A stretch of DNA of 64,000 bases from Ascarosepion bandense (taxonomy: Eukaryota; Mollusca; Cephalopoda; Sepiida; Sepiidae), in contig JBBBDQ010001270.1 in assembly GCA_037127315.1 (NCBI GenBank), positions 1 through 64,000 on the forward strand, in the 5' to 3' direction. The notes under the pieces are model-generated. The model worked only from the letters and a program-made list of their open reading frames with translations, made no database searches and had not been told where the DNA came from. Each line of letters starts with the position of its first letter. The first letter of the stretch is position 1. The position numbers and the translations under genes are program-made. Positions 29,385-39,681 of the stretch are shown piece by piece.

Positions 29385-30130
29385 GTTTCTTCCTTCTCCG
29401 CAGTTTCACCCTTCTTCTTCTATGGGCCCTGTCCCTTCAGGACGTAGGCGATCGTGGCTTTCCACATCTCCCTATCCCTGGTGACTCTGAGCACGCTTTC
29501 TCCTGTTACACCATGCAATCCTCGTTCCGTCATTCACCTGATCAGGTCCTTTAAATATGTTATCCGTTGCTTTCCCCTGTCTCTTTTCCCCTCTATCTGG
29601 CCTGTTAGTATCAGATTCTTCAAGCCGTCCTTCCTCATTGCATGTCTCAGGAACTTCATCTGTCTCTTCCTGATGCTCAGTATTAATTTTCTTTTCGTTT
29701 CCATCATTTCCAAGATCTCATCATTGCTGACATGCTCGATCCATGATATTCGCAGCATCCTTCTGTAGAACCACATTTCAGTTGCTTCAAGTTTTCCCTT
29801 CATCTTTGATGGTATTGTCCAACATTCACTGCCATAGTAAAGGACAGACAGTACATAGCAATTCAGTACTTTCTTCCTAGTTTCTAGCGAAATTGTCCTG
29901 TTTCTTAATACCTTACTCAACTTCTGGAATGCTTCCTTCGCCATGCCAATTCGCCTTCGGATCTCTGTGTCGCACTTTCCGTCTTCTGTTAGAACACTTC
30001 TCAGCTATTTAAATTTTTGTACCTGCTTGATTCTGGTATTCCCGACCTGTATTTGGCATTTTGGGCTGCCCTTTTGACTGATGACCCTTCGCACTTGGAT
30101 GTTTTACAACGAACAACTTCATTCTTGAAT
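29385..30130 (-). pseudogene. RTE-type LINE, C-terminal RT domain
   Basis: Minus-strand open frame of 136 codons (29944-29534): AKEAFQKLSKVLRNRTISLETRKKVLNCYVLSVLYYGSECWTIPSKMKGKLEATEMWFYRRMLRISWIEHVSNDEIL...FLRHAMRKDGLKNLILTGQIEGKRDRGKQRITYL. This matches the BovB/RTE C-terminal region (cf. YGCESWT, ELWCWRRLLR, GRRRRGRQRMRWL). The 3' end is at about 29405. Upstream, the FKYLG block near 30000 is in another frame. 5'-truncated. Confidence 0.8.
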
Positions 30131-30401
30131 TTCCTGTTTATTGTTATGTAATCAATTTGGTTTTTGTGTCACCTTCTCGGCTTCTCAATGTCGATAATCA
30201 TCTTAGGCGTTCTTGAAACCATTACCTGTTCATTCGCTCTGCATCATTGTACCTATTTTCTCCTAGGTCATACCGGTTTCCTAATCCGAAGTTGCCAACT
30301 GTTACCCTTCCCTCTCCTTACCTACTTTTGGCATTCAGGTTTTCCCTGATAATTCTAATTTCTTGTGATTTACACTGAGTATTTTACTTAATTTTAACTC
30401 G
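30131..30401 (-). other. probable upstream RTE remnant
   Basis: Orientation and position suit more RT sequence, but no motif is readable. Confidence 0.3.
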
Positions 30402-30880
30402 GCTTACGGCCATGTCACGTTGAATACACCGGTTATCGCTTGATCACCGAAGTTAAGCAACGTTGAGCCTGGTCAGTACTTAGATGGGAATACCAGGTGC
30501 TATAAGCGTTTAGTGACGGATGTGCGTTGTGGTGCAGTGGATATCGGCTCGGAAAGAGAAATCGGTGAGCCGAGTTCGAATTTCAGTTGAATACCCTGCA
30601 TTCACTTAAGCACTGGTACCCTTGGAAAAGGTATTAATCCGTCCCTTCCCTCCAGTTATGGGTTAAATACCAAGGGTAAGACTTGGGGACCCTGCCCTTA
30701 AAAACAAATCCCAATGAATCTTGATACTCGAAAAAGAAAATAGTATTACTAGACACAAAACTTTTATAATAACAACAATAAATTGCTGAAAGAAAAAGGT
30801 ATTACCAGCAATAAATAAATAATATTTAGTTGGCAATAAATGACCCGCCGAGGTTGATATGCCATAAAAACAACCAACCA
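30402..30880 (+). mobile_element. 5S rRNA-tRNA chimeric SINE
   Basis: Well-preserved 5S head (CACGTTGAATACACCGGTTA, TGATCACCGAAGTTAAGCAA, CCTGGTCAGTACTTAGATGG) with a 10-bp deletion of TGACCGCTTG, then the tRNA module and the TATTACCAGCAATA / GAGGTTGATATGCC tail. Confidence 0.82.
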
Positions 30881-30949
30881 AAAATAATTTTAAATCAGTA
30901 TGAGTACAATTTAACATGCTATCGAGGAAAGGTAATGTATTGTTTACTT

Positions 30950-31035
30950 TTTTTCTACAGTCAAATCACGCAAAAAACACCGGTTCTCGTTCGATCACTG
31001 AAGTTAAGCAACGTCGATCTTGGTTAGAGGAAACG
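30950..31035 (+). pseudogene. 5S rRNA-derived fragment
   Basis: AACACCGGTTCTCGTTCGAT and CACTGAAGTTAAGCAACGTC without the 3' third. A truncated 5S head of the SINE above rather than a 5S gene. Confidence 0.65.
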
Positions 31036-31269
31036 AACGAGAATATCGGGAATTGTAAGCAACCTCTTACAATTCGAAATATGCTTTATTTTTAAATAGT
31101 TCACAAAGGGTCGATTAGTCATAAAACATACAAATCATAGGTAAATTAAATCATATGTTCAATGTCATTTATTATATGCATGAAAAAAAAGCTAATATAG
31201 TTTTTCGAGATCAATAGGAAGTGTTCTAACAGGAGATGGAAAGTGAGACAAAGAGATTCGAAAGCATAT

Positions 31270-31800
31270 TGGCATGGCGAAGGATGCTTTCCAGAAGTTG
31301 AGTAAAGTACTAAGACACATGAAACTTTCACTTGAAACAAAGAAGAGAGTGCTAGATTGCTATGTGATGTCAGCTCTTCAATACGGCAGTGAATGTTGGA
31401 CAATATAATCGAAAATGAAAGAAAAACTTGAAGCAGTGGACATGTGGTTCTACAGAAGGATGCTGCAGATACCATGGACCGAACACGTGAGCAATGATGA
31501 GGTCTTGGAAAAAATGGCAACGAAAAGAAAATTAATACTGAGCATCAGGAAGAGATGACTGAATTTCCTGGGACATGCAATGAGAAAAGAGGGCTTGGAG
31601 AACCTGATACTAACAGGCCAGATAGAGGAAAAAAGAGACAGAGGAAATCAGCGGATAACATATTTGAAGGAGCTGAGCAGGTGAATAATGGAACGGGGGT
31701 TGCGTGGTGTAACAGGAGAAAGCGTGCTAAGAGCCACCAGGGATAGGGAGACGTGGAAAGCCATGATCGACTATGTCCTGAAAGGACAGGGCACATAGAT
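31270..31800 (+). pseudogene. RTE-type LINE, C-terminal RT domain
   Basis: Plus-strand relic of the same domain: GMAKDAFQKLSKVLRHMKLSLETKKRVLDCYVMSALQYGSECWTI, MWFYRRMLQIPWTEHVSNDEVLEKMATKRKLILSIRKR, then frameshifts. The 3' end is at about 31797, followed by a (GAT)n tail typical of RTE 3' ends. Confidence 0.8.
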
Positions 31801-31872
31801 GATGATGATGATGAAGAAGAAGAAGAAGAAGAGGAAGATGATGGTGATGATGATGATGTTGATGATGATTGT
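31798..31872 (+). repeat. (GAT/GAA)n tail of the RTE copy
   Basis: GATGATGATGAAGAAGAAGA-type repeat directly after the RTE 3' end. The Asp/Glu-rich ORF over it is an artefact. Confidence 0.85.
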
Positions 31873-32069
31873 TATGTTGAAATATTTTGGAATAAGAACA
31901 ATTTTAAAAATTCTGAGAAAGTTTATTCTGTAGCGGAACTCTGGATCCCGATTGGTCATCAAATCGCAAAATTCATAATACGTCAGAGAAACGGTTTTTA
32001 CACAGCTAAAGAAAAAAATAATTCTGGGAGCCACCCCAGGTGACTGGATTCAATATTTAAGGATGGTCT

Positions 32070-32435
32070 CTAACCGGTCACGGTGGTCAGTCAGGGTAGG
32101 CGGGTTGCTGACACACATCTAAAATGGTTAAATATAACCAACGTCAAATCGACCCGGAGATAAGGTCAGGTCGCACCATGTTCTCTTTTTCTTTCTCTTT
32201 ATCTATTTAAAAAATTACTACTAGAACATTTTGTACGAACTCTTGATACCTTAACTTTCTCAGTGAACATTAACTTCTACAACTTATGTATTCCTACTTT
32301 TAATAAATTTCTATTCTAACATTCAAAATGTGTTTTGTTATTCCACTCTTCTACACTAATCCACGCATTCTAACTGCCGACAACGAACCTTCTGATGAAA
32401 ACCTTCTGATGATCATAATTCTGCATAAAACCTGT
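32070..32435 (+). repeat. repeat N, arm 1
   Basis: Inverted counterpart of 38147-38513: GCTGACACACATCTAAAATG, TTAAATATAACCAACGTCAA, GGTGCACC-like end, TACTACTAGAACATTTTGTA, AACCTTCTGATGA. Unclassified. The short CCTTCTGATGA repeat at its end has no GAAA partner. Confidence 0.65.
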
Positions 32436-32627
32436 AAGCTCTAGGGAGTTCGGTTAAGTATGACACAAGGCCGAACAAAAGAAACATTAACCAACTCCCT
32501 TACGCTTCAATTCTAATACATCACAAAGGGGCGAATCCATTGGTAAACCAAAGTTCTGTGTAGAAAAATTACTGAAAGGGAAATAACATTTGGGTGGCGA
32601 ATGACAAGAAGAAAATACCTTTGTACG

Positions 32628-32873
32628 ATACATGACTGACTGGGCAGAAGATTATCCCGTAGTAGGTTGCCATTGCTTTCTGCGATAGACTGGTTGCCGA
32701 CCAAGGCTATAGAACCCAATCTGTACTGTTATTTAACCCATAACTGGAAGGAATAGACGGATTAATACCTTTCCCAAGGGTATTTGCGCGTAAGTGAATG
32801 CAATGAATTTAGCTGGAATTCGAACTCGGCTCCCCGATTTCTCGTTCCGAGATCCAATGCACCACAACGCACC
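32628..32873 (-). mobile_element. tRNA-derived SINE (OR-like), partial tail
   Basis: Reverse copy with box B complement GGAATTCGAACTC and box A end CACCACAACGCACC. The distal tail is shortened. Confidence 0.82.
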
Positions 32874-33035
32874 TTTAAATCGAAGTTGTCGTTGAACTTC
32901 TTTTTATATTTGACTAATGCATTTAATAGGTTTTTGTGTGATCCTTTTTTATGTTAATAGATATTTTTCTTTAAGTTTACCTAATGTATTGTGAGGAACA
33001 GCTGCAACAGTTTTTTTTGTTTTTTTTATAAGCGT

Positions 33036-33165
33036 TTCACCCCGAGCAAGGCATGTCATTGCCACTACTGCGCAGGGGGCTACATAGAGTGGAGAAAGGA
33101 TGATTAAATATAGGAAATGTCAGAGGGTGGGTGATAGGCGGGTAAGGATACAGAGAATGAGGGTT
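33036..33165 (-). pseudogene. LINE 3' tip (family 1)
   Basis: TTTCACCCCGAGCAAGGCAT and GCGCAGGGGGCTACATAGAG: only the last ~130 bp of the family. Confidence 0.75.
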
Positions 33166-33736
33166 GGTGTTTTATTTAAACGTGTTTCAGAATTTTTATT
33201 GTTATGGCATGGATATATTGATTTATATTTTGTGCAATAAAAAGTAAAGTATATAAATAAAAAAAAAACTTATAAAAAATGACATTTAATTAAAACTCTC
33301 TCAATACAATATTGGGTGGCACTAACATTCCCTGATTTTGAGTTAATTTATTTAATATCTTAGGATTTCCAGGGTTTCTTGTTCTCGTAAAAGCTACATT
33401 TTATTGTCTGTGACTAAATACAGGTTTTGGTAAATATATTTCTATAATTAAAAATCATTGTCCTTGTGATTTATTGTCATTACCAATGACAGAATTATTA
33501 GAAATTGTCGTCTTTTCAGTGTAGAGATGAGGCTAAAAAAGCCTTCACACTAGCAAACAGTAAACCGATAGTAATATTAATGTTTTATTATTTAATTTAT
33601 CTAACTCTGTATTGTCTGGAAATTGCGGTTCTTTTCATTTGCCGGTTGTTATCAGAGTCACTACCATTCTGATTGGGTTGTTGATCCATTTCTTTGGGTG
33701 ATTAAAAAAAAAACATTAAAGAAAATTTCTTCAGTC

Positions 33737-33739
<3 letters not shown>
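33166..33739. other. no recognised feature
   Basis: AT-rich; no ORF, repeat match or RNA motif supported. Confidence 0.45.

Positions 33740-33772
<33 letters not shown>
33740..33772. repeat. (TA)n microsatellite
   Basis: Left flank of the family G palindrome. Confidence 0.95.
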
Positions 33773-33775
<3 letters not shown>

Positions 33776-33788
33776 AAAATCTAGAGTG

Positions 33789-33837
33789 AGCCAAAACCTA
33801 CCGCGGTTTCACACTACGGATCGTCAGGGCAAAGGCT
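33789..33837 (-). ncRNA. hammerhead ribozyme motif (family G), left arm
   Basis: Minus strand: distal stem I AGCC:GGCU, proximal CC:GG, core CUGACGA (33821-33827), short stem II UCCGUAGUGU (weak), GAAA (33807-33810), palindromic stem III ACCGCGGU, A at the cleavage position. Core intact; stem II is the weak element. Confidence 0.55.
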
Positions 33838-33840
33838 TTT

Positions 33841-33874
33841 CCCTGACGATCCATAGTGTGAAACCGCGGTAGGT
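33841..33874 (+). ncRNA. hammerhead ribozyme motif (family G), right arm
   Basis: CUGACGA (33843-33849), GAAA (33860-33863), palindromic ACCGCGGU (33863-33870), A33871, proximal CC:GG. The distal stem I is lost at the palindrome axis. Confidence 0.5.
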
Positions 33875-34162
33875 TTTGGCTCACTCTAGATTTTTGTGTG
33901 TTTTTGCTCTACTATTGTATCTTTTCTTTCGTACTTTGTATTGAGTACTTTTTCTTGTGTTTGGTTCCGTTTGGTTTTTTTCTTTACTGCGGAGTATTGA
34001 ATGTTTTGTTCTTGTTCCGCGGCTTTCTTTTTTTTCTCCCCATTTATCCGACGTCTTAGTACACCGGATTGTAACAGAATTAGGTTCTGTTTGTTAATGT
34101 TTTTTTCGGAGGTTTATTTTAGTATAAATTTACGACCTGCATACTTACAGAGTCTATTTAGT

Positions 34163-34164
<2 letters not shown>

Positions 34165-34225
<61 letters not shown>
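34165..34225. repeat. (TA)n microsatellite
   Basis: Right flank of the family G palindrome. Confidence 0.95.
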
Positions 34226-34229
<4 letters not shown>

Positions 34230-34770
34230 GCGTTTGAGTTTGAGTTATGTTATGTCGTGAGTAAGAATAAATAACTCAACAACAAGAATAGGTTAATTGT
34301 TGTATTCCGTGAAAATAGTATTTACAAAGGTTATTAGTGTACAATACAAGAATAGAGGTTAATTGTCTCAACCGTCGTAAGACGTAGTATGAGCAATGGG
34401 TACTTCCGGGTCGTCACCGGAAGTCTACGACTGACTTGTCGATCGGCTGCTTGGCACACTCTATATTTAGTTGTCCCTCCCAGTAAGGGCAACATGTGAC
34501 ACATAGTCATTTATAACTGGGATTTCCGGGCTATATGGCCCGGCCAAAAAATGTCTGTCTATTTTTACCCAGTCGTGCCTCTACCCTTCGGCGGAACCAC
34601 GACTGGGTTATAGCTCTCTGCTCGGAAGCAGAGAGCGCCCTCTACCCGAAGACAGAGGGCTGAGAGTGTCGTAGTAGAGTACGACTGTTCGGCACACTCT
34701 CTACCCAATGTAGATGCCACCATTACTTTACATAGTAATGGAATAGTCCATTATAGCCGAATAGGCGCGG
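34226..34770. other. unassigned, GC-richer segment with short hairpins
   Basis: Unlike its surroundings in base composition, with repeated short inverted motifs (CTCTCTGCTCGGAAGCAGAG, CCAGTCGTGC...CACGACTGGG). Could be a solo LTR or a non-autonomous element. No boundaries proven. Confidence 0.3.
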
Positions 34771-34774
34771 GCGT

Positions 34775-35565
34775 CCCAAAAAGTTATAAACATAACGACA
34801 TATCAACACCTCTGTGGTGGGGGTTTTAAGTTATTTTCTTTTTAATGTTCGGTTATAATGAGAAGGTCCATTTAGTCAGATTTTAATGAAAATCTTTTGT
34901 TTTTATTCTTTTTTATTTTAGAAAACTGAAAATGTCTTCTAGTTTTGTATTCAAAAATGTTTTGCTGAGAATAATTTTTTTTCTTTCAAAAATGTCTTAT
35001 GGTAATAATTTTTTTCCTCAAAAAATGTATTGTTGGTAATATTTTTCCTTCAAAAAAGTATGTTTTTCTATAAAAGTCTATTTTGATGTATATATTTCTA
35101 TAAAAGTCTATTTTTATACTTTTGACCCCAGTTTGGGGATAAACTATTTAACCACAGTTGGGACCCTAACATTTTCTTCAAAAATGTACATTTTTCTATA
35201 AAAGTCTATTTTGATGTATATATTTCTATAAAAGTCTATTTTTATACTTTTGACCCCAGTTTGGGGATAAACTATTTAACCACAGTTGGGACCCTAACAT
35301 TTTCTTCAAAAATGTACATTTTTCTATAAAAGTCTATTTTGATGTATATATTTCTATAAAAGTCTATTTTTATACTTTTGACCCCAGTTTGGGGATAAAC
35401 TATTTACCCACAGTTGGGACCCTAACATTTTCTTCAAAAATGTACATTTTTCTATAAAAGTCTATTTTGATGTATATATTTCTATAAAAGTCTATTTTTA
35501 TACTTTCCTATTGTTTTGACCCCAGTTTGGGGGTTAACTATTTTCCCATAGTTGGGACACTAACA
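34775..35565 (+). repeat. repeat L with a 128-bp tandem array
   Basis: Begins ATAACGACATATCAACACCT, contains GTCTTATGGTAATAATTTTT-type blocks, then three and a half direct copies of a 128-bp unit from about 35049 (GGGACCCTAACATTTTCTTC recurring every 128 bp near 35158, 35286 and 35414). Confidence 0.7.
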
Positions 35566-36050
35566 GGTGCTACCACTCCGGGTCAGGGTGGACCTGGGAA
35601 CAAGCAATTAAGAGGTGGTTCCATGTTCCTCACAAACTCCTAATCAGAGGCCTTGCTGCTGGATGCGGTTTACCGTCACGTATATTTCATTTCTACCCAG
35701 GTTTCTACCATGAGTGGTGTCTTCAGGCGATATATATATTCTTATTTGCCATTTTTACTCACCTTATAATATTATCAATTATCTATTATACATAAAAAGA
35801 AGGAATAATTTGTTAACACGTTAACTCCGCATGCGTACCACGAATTAACACACCCGCATCTGAGCATTGCCTGAACAGCAAAGTCTCCCATGCTATTCGT
35901 ACGTGCATTCAAGTAAGCCTTCAAACGATCCTAAAAAACAGTAACCTGAAAAATTATAAATGCATCTGCATGTTAATTAAAGCAGAAAAAATAACTGAAG
36001 ACTCTATCATAGTTACAACATTTGTCAGTAAGTCGCTATATATAAAAATT
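35566..36050. other. no recognised feature
   Basis: Mixed sequence without ORF or repeat support inside the window. Confidence 0.4.
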
Positions 36051-36052
36051 GA

Positions 36053-36868
36053 AATGTTGCATTCTCCCTGAGAGTAATACACTACGCCTCCTCGGACTTA
36101 CCCTGTCCTCAGACCTCAAATGGAACCACTATATTGAATCCATAGCAAAATCTACTGCTAAGAAGATTGGGTCACTATGTCGATCCAGGATGTTTTTTCC
36201 ACCTGAATCCATCCTGCATATATACAAGTCAACCATCCGTCCGTGCATGGAGTACTGCTGCCATTTATGGTCAGGTGCCCCTACCGTTCTCCTTAGTGTT
36301 CTTGACAAGCTCCAAAGGAGAGTCTGTAATGTGATAGGTACTGATCTGGCAACTCGACTGCAGCCACTTCACCATCGTCGAAATGTGGCCTCCCTTTGTC
36401 TCTTCTACAAATACTTTCATGGCTTCTGCTCGGATGAGCTTAAGTCACTGATGCCTCCTCAACAGCTGTTTACTCGTGCAACCAGACTGGCAACTGGGTC
36501 CCACCCATTCACAGTCAAGTTAGCCAAATGCAGACGACAATTCTACTCCTGCAGCTTCCTCTCTCGCACTTCCCGCCTGTGGAACTCAATCCCGTATTCT
36601 TGCTTTCCTGACGGCTACAACCTCCAGAAATTTAAATGCAAAGTCAATACTCATCTATTAACCACTGGCCTCTAGCTCTCTCCCCTCCCCTGTATAACCT
36701 TCCCTTTCTCCACCCATGTATCTGTCATCGCACCTGCTTTCTCAGCTTTCTATTATTCCTTTCTAACTAGTTTGTACTCCTCACTCTTTTCTAATTAATC
36801 TTGTTACATTTTGTAACCCCCTGCACATCAGTGGCGTTTCCGCCTTGCTCGGGGTGAAATGATAAAAA
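36053..36868 (+). pseudogene. LINE RT C-terminus and 3' end (family 1)
   Basis: Longest intact C-terminal frame of the family: 208 codons from LPESNTLRLLGLTLSSDLKWNHYIESIAKSTAKKIGSLCRSRMF through HIYKSTIRPCMEYCCHLWSGAP, LDKLQRRVCNVIGTDLATRLQ, FHGFCSDELKSLMPP to SFLSRTSRLWNSIPYSCFPDGYN, KVNTHLL. The family 3' UTR and tail end (TTGCTCGGGGTGAAATGATAAA, poly-A) follow. 5'-truncated; no catalytic RT motifs remain. Confidence 0.88.
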
Positions 36869-37030
36869 AAAAAAAAAAAGCAGAGAAAAATATACATACA
36901 AACTTACACACGATATCGTTTGTATATATTGTACGATTGATACGTTTGGTTGTGATCATATCTATAAAAGTTTTAAATGTTGTTTTAATTATTTAGATAT
37001 TGTTAAGAATGTATCAATTGTTTTTGGATA

Positions 37031-37065
37031 TCTAAACTTATTTATAAATGCAACTTTGTCTCTGT

Positions 37066-37102
<37 letters not shown>

Positions 37103-37722
37103 CGTTACCTATAGTCTCCGAAATTACTGAACCGATGTTTTTGAAAATTTACACAGTTGTACTATAAGCGTCTGCTAGGTTTTGTGTCGAGGTACCCCCG
37201 ATAAATATCGAAAATCGATAATCGAAAAAATCGGGTTATACAAGGAGTGGTCTGATTTTAATCAAATTTGATACACTCATAGACAAAGACATAAGAAACG
37301 ATATTCAGAAGCGTCAAGGTTGCAATTCTATCCTGGATGACTTATTTGACTCCGATATTGGAAATCGATACCCCGATATCCTCCCGTTTTTCAGCCCTTT
37401 TATTTTAGTTTTTGCTTCGGGTTTGGCACTAAGTAGGTATTATTGTAGTTCTTAGTCTCAGCCATGATACCATTTACTCAAAGGACTTATTTAGCCTTCA
37501 AAATTCAGTTTACGACTAAAAAGCCTTTTTGATATCGATACCAAAAAATCAAAATTTGACTTACATCCATTCATTTTTCTTTCAGTCTACGGTTTCGCTT
37601 TAACTAGAAGCAACTATTGCTTTTTAGTCTTTCGTGCCAACGTCGAAAGAGTCTGAGCTTCAGGACCATGGATTAGTTTTAAAGCTTTCATTACACCCGA
37701 GGAACGCCGGGCTATACTGCTA
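37031..37722 (+). mobile_element. Helitron-like element, near full length
   Basis: 5' end TCTAAACTTATTTATAAATG after an A, a TG-rich stretch, AACCGATGTTTTTGAAAATT, TATCGAAAATCGATAATCGA, an internal block shared with 42.3-42.55 kb, and a 3' end with hairpin GAGGAACGCCGGGC. The terminal CTAG has become CTAT. 5' TC, 3' CTRR and a subterminal hairpin are Helitron hallmarks. No Rep/Hel ORF, so non-autonomous. Confidence 0.55.
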
Positions 37723-38146
37723 TGTATGTATATGTCTTTTGTATATGTCTTTTTTCATTTAGTTTATTGACGTTGTTGTTGTAGTTATTGTCATTATAAC
37801 AATAACAACAACAACAACAACAACAGCATGTCATTAAACTAGTTAAAAACAGACATATGATACATATATGAATTTATGTCCTTCCTTCCTTCCTTCCTTT
37901 TTTCTTTTTATTTAAATTACGTTCTTTCTTTCGTTCGAGTTTCGTCAGTAGCTAGATTGGTGAATGTTTCGAAATACCAACTGTTGCAAGCTTAAATGTG
38001 CGGGTGGTGCAATAGATAATTGGCTTCGACTTGTTCAATGGAGAAACAAGTTTCGAATCCAGTTGCTTTGGTTATATTTTCATACGCGCAAATACTCTTG
38101 TGAAATATATGAATCCATCTCTTGTTAACTAGTAGTAATTCTCAGA
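37723..38146. other. no recognised feature
   Basis: Contains an (AAC)n run at about 37797-37825 and a (TTCC)n run near 37880; otherwise unannotated. Confidence 0.4.
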
Positions 38147-38505
38147 AAATCATTTATGCAGAATTATGATCATCAGAAGGTTTTCATCAGAAGGTTCGTT
38201 GTCGGCAGTTAGAATGTGTGGAATAGTGTAGAAGAGTGGAATAACAACACACATTCTGAATGTTAGAATAGAAATTTATTAAAAGTAGGAATAACATAAG
38301 TTGTAGAAGTTAATGTTCACTGAGAAAGTTAAGGTATCAAGAGTTCGTACAAAATGTTCTAGTAGTAATTTTTTAAATAGATAAAGAGAAAGAAAAAGAG
38401 AACATGGTGCGACCTGACCTTATCTCCGGGTCGATTTGACGTTGGTTATATTTAACCATTTTAGATGTGTGTCAGCAACCCGCCTACTCTGACTGACCAC
38501 CGTGA

Positions 38506-38513
<8 letters not shown>
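38147..38513 (-). repeat. repeat N, arm 2
   Basis: Inverted copy of 32070-32435, about 6 kb away, with high similarity along its length. Confidence 0.65.

Positions 38514-38515
<2 letters not shown>

Positions 38516-38555
<40 letters not shown>
38516..38555. repeat. (TA)n microsatellite
   Basis: Borders the family C pLTR. Confidence 0.95.
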
Positions 38556-38558
<3 letters not shown>

Positions 38559-38559
38559 G

Positions 38560-38705
38560 TGTATCGAGGCAGCAAATAATTTTCTAAACATATGCTGTTA
38601 AATATAAGAGACAATGAATGTTTATTATATTTAATCATGAGCCGTTCTAAACGTCGTATTTTGGCTTTAATTTCAGTTGAAAATAAAGACAAAAATTCTC
38701 CAGAT
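38560..38705 (-). mobile_element. PLE terminal repeat, family C
   Basis: ATGCTGTTAAATATAAGAGA, CGTTCTAAACGTCGTATTTT, TTGAAAATAAAGACAAAAAT, ending where a family C element in plus orientation begins. Confidence 0.6.
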
Positions 38706-39197
38706 AGATTTTGGTCAACAATACGGTGATCCTTACTCATACACACAGTAAGAGGAACCTTCAGACATTGGAAGCCATGTACATCAAATCTAAACAACCA
38801 ACACTCAATAAAATCACCTTTAAATCCAGACATAACACATTACATTGCATTTGACTACATTGGTTTTGTTGTCATTTCGCGCTATCACGCGGTGTGACGT
38901 CATAAAACCGCATTGCAAATTTGAGAACTGCGTTTATTATTTTTGGTAACTATTGCCATTGCCAAGCGGAGTTTTATGTCAACACAAAATAAAATCGTCG
39001 GTGATAGTAAATGTTATTGTATTACAGTCTAAATAACCTTTCTGAAGATGGCTCATGTGACCTGAAAGCTTAGAAGCAAATTAATAAAAATTTATCCAAA
39101 TGTTGGAGAAATTTTGTCTTTATTTTCAACTGAAATTAAAGCCAAAATACGACGTTTAGAACGGCTCATGATTAAACATAATAGACATTCATTGAAT

Positions 39198-39200
<3 letters not shown>
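38706..39200 (+). mobile_element. PLE family C 3' end with ORF C-terminus
   Basis: 38748-38835 reads VRNLQTLEAMYIKSKQPTLNKITFKSRHNTLH, matching the C-terminal 'E-xxxIKxxxPxLN' stretch that ends the GIY-YIG domain in PLEs. A 3' UTR, a hammerhead at 39039-39074 and the terminal repeat follow, running into (TA)n. This identifies family C as a PLE. Confidence 0.6.
39039..39074 (+). ncRNA. hammerhead ribozyme motif (family C)
   Basis: UUU-CUGAAGA (39042-39048), stem II GG-C-UCA-UG-UGA-CC, GAAA (39064-39067), palindromic AGCU, U39071 at the cleavage position, then AGA pairing back (one G-U). Lies in sense orientation downstream of PLE coding sequence. Confidence 0.6.

Positions 39201-39250
<50 letters not shown>
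39200..39250. repeat. (TA)n microsatellite
   Basis: Between family C and family B terminal repeats. Confidence 0.95.
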
Positions 39251-39252
<2 letters not shown>

Positions 39253-39576
39253 TTATGCAGTGTGGGTATAGAAGAATCCAAAGAAGTATCCTGTACATAC
39301 AGCGTTAGGATAACTCTCTAAGAGAGCTCTAAATATATATGTATATAAATACATATAGAGCAAATATAAGAAAAATTAAGGCTTCCGTCTTTATTTTACA
39401 AAGGATTTTACACGAATGAGATTCACAAAGACCTAAAAATAAAAAAAAACGAATAAAAATAACAATCTCATTCGTGTGAAATCATTTGTAAATTAAAGAC
39501 GGAAGCTGATGATGCTTCGCCTGAAATAGGCCTATACCTCCGATTTACCATGAAATAACGTGTCTGCCTTAATTTT

Positions 39577-39582
<6 letters not shown>
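39251..39582 (+). mobile_element. PLE terminal repeats, family B, rearranged
   Basis: Two inverted parts: 39251-39330 and 39360-39415 (TTAAGGCTTCCGTCTTTATT) in one sense, 39478-39582 with hammerhead in the other. Similar to 21.4-21.6 kb. Confidence 0.55.
39500..39542 (+). ncRNA. hammerhead ribozyme motif (family B)
   Basis: Stem I CGGAAG (39500-39505) with CCUCCG (39537-39542), one mismatch. CUGAUGA (39506-39512), stem II with one G-C and a C-C mismatch around UUCG, GAAA (39523-39526), perfect palindromic stem III AUAGGCCUAU, A39536 at the cleavage position. Stem II is weaker than in the 21.45-kb copy. Confidence 0.65.

Positions 39583-39624
<42 letters not shown>
39583..39624. repeat. (TA)n microsatellite
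   Basis: Borders the family B pLTR. Confidence 0.95.
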
Positions 39625-39627
<3 letters not shown>

Positions 39628-39681
39628 AAGTTCGTGAAACGGCGAGGATAATCCAACAAGATCTAACGAATATCGTGGGGT

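Larger units (their letters stand above)
33773..34162. mobile_element. palindromic PLE terminal repeat, family G
   Basis: 33778-33840 and 33838-33898 are inverted copies meeting at AAAGGCTTTT, each with a hammerhead motif. The right side continues into the longer terminal repeat (TTTTTGCTCTACTATTGTAT, TTCTTTCGTACTTTG). (TA)n on both sides. Confidence 0.65.

Noticed and set aside
30402..30510. Functional 5S rRNA gene
   Set aside because: Deleted positions and the fused tRNA module in every copy show it is a SINE head.
31753..32043. Asp/Glu-rich 96-codon ORF
   Set aside because: It translates the (GAT/GAA)n tail of an RTE 3' end; no protein evidence.
32390..32430. CUGAUGA repeats at the end of repeat N as hammerheads
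   Set aside because: No GAAA box follows at a usable distance in either copy.
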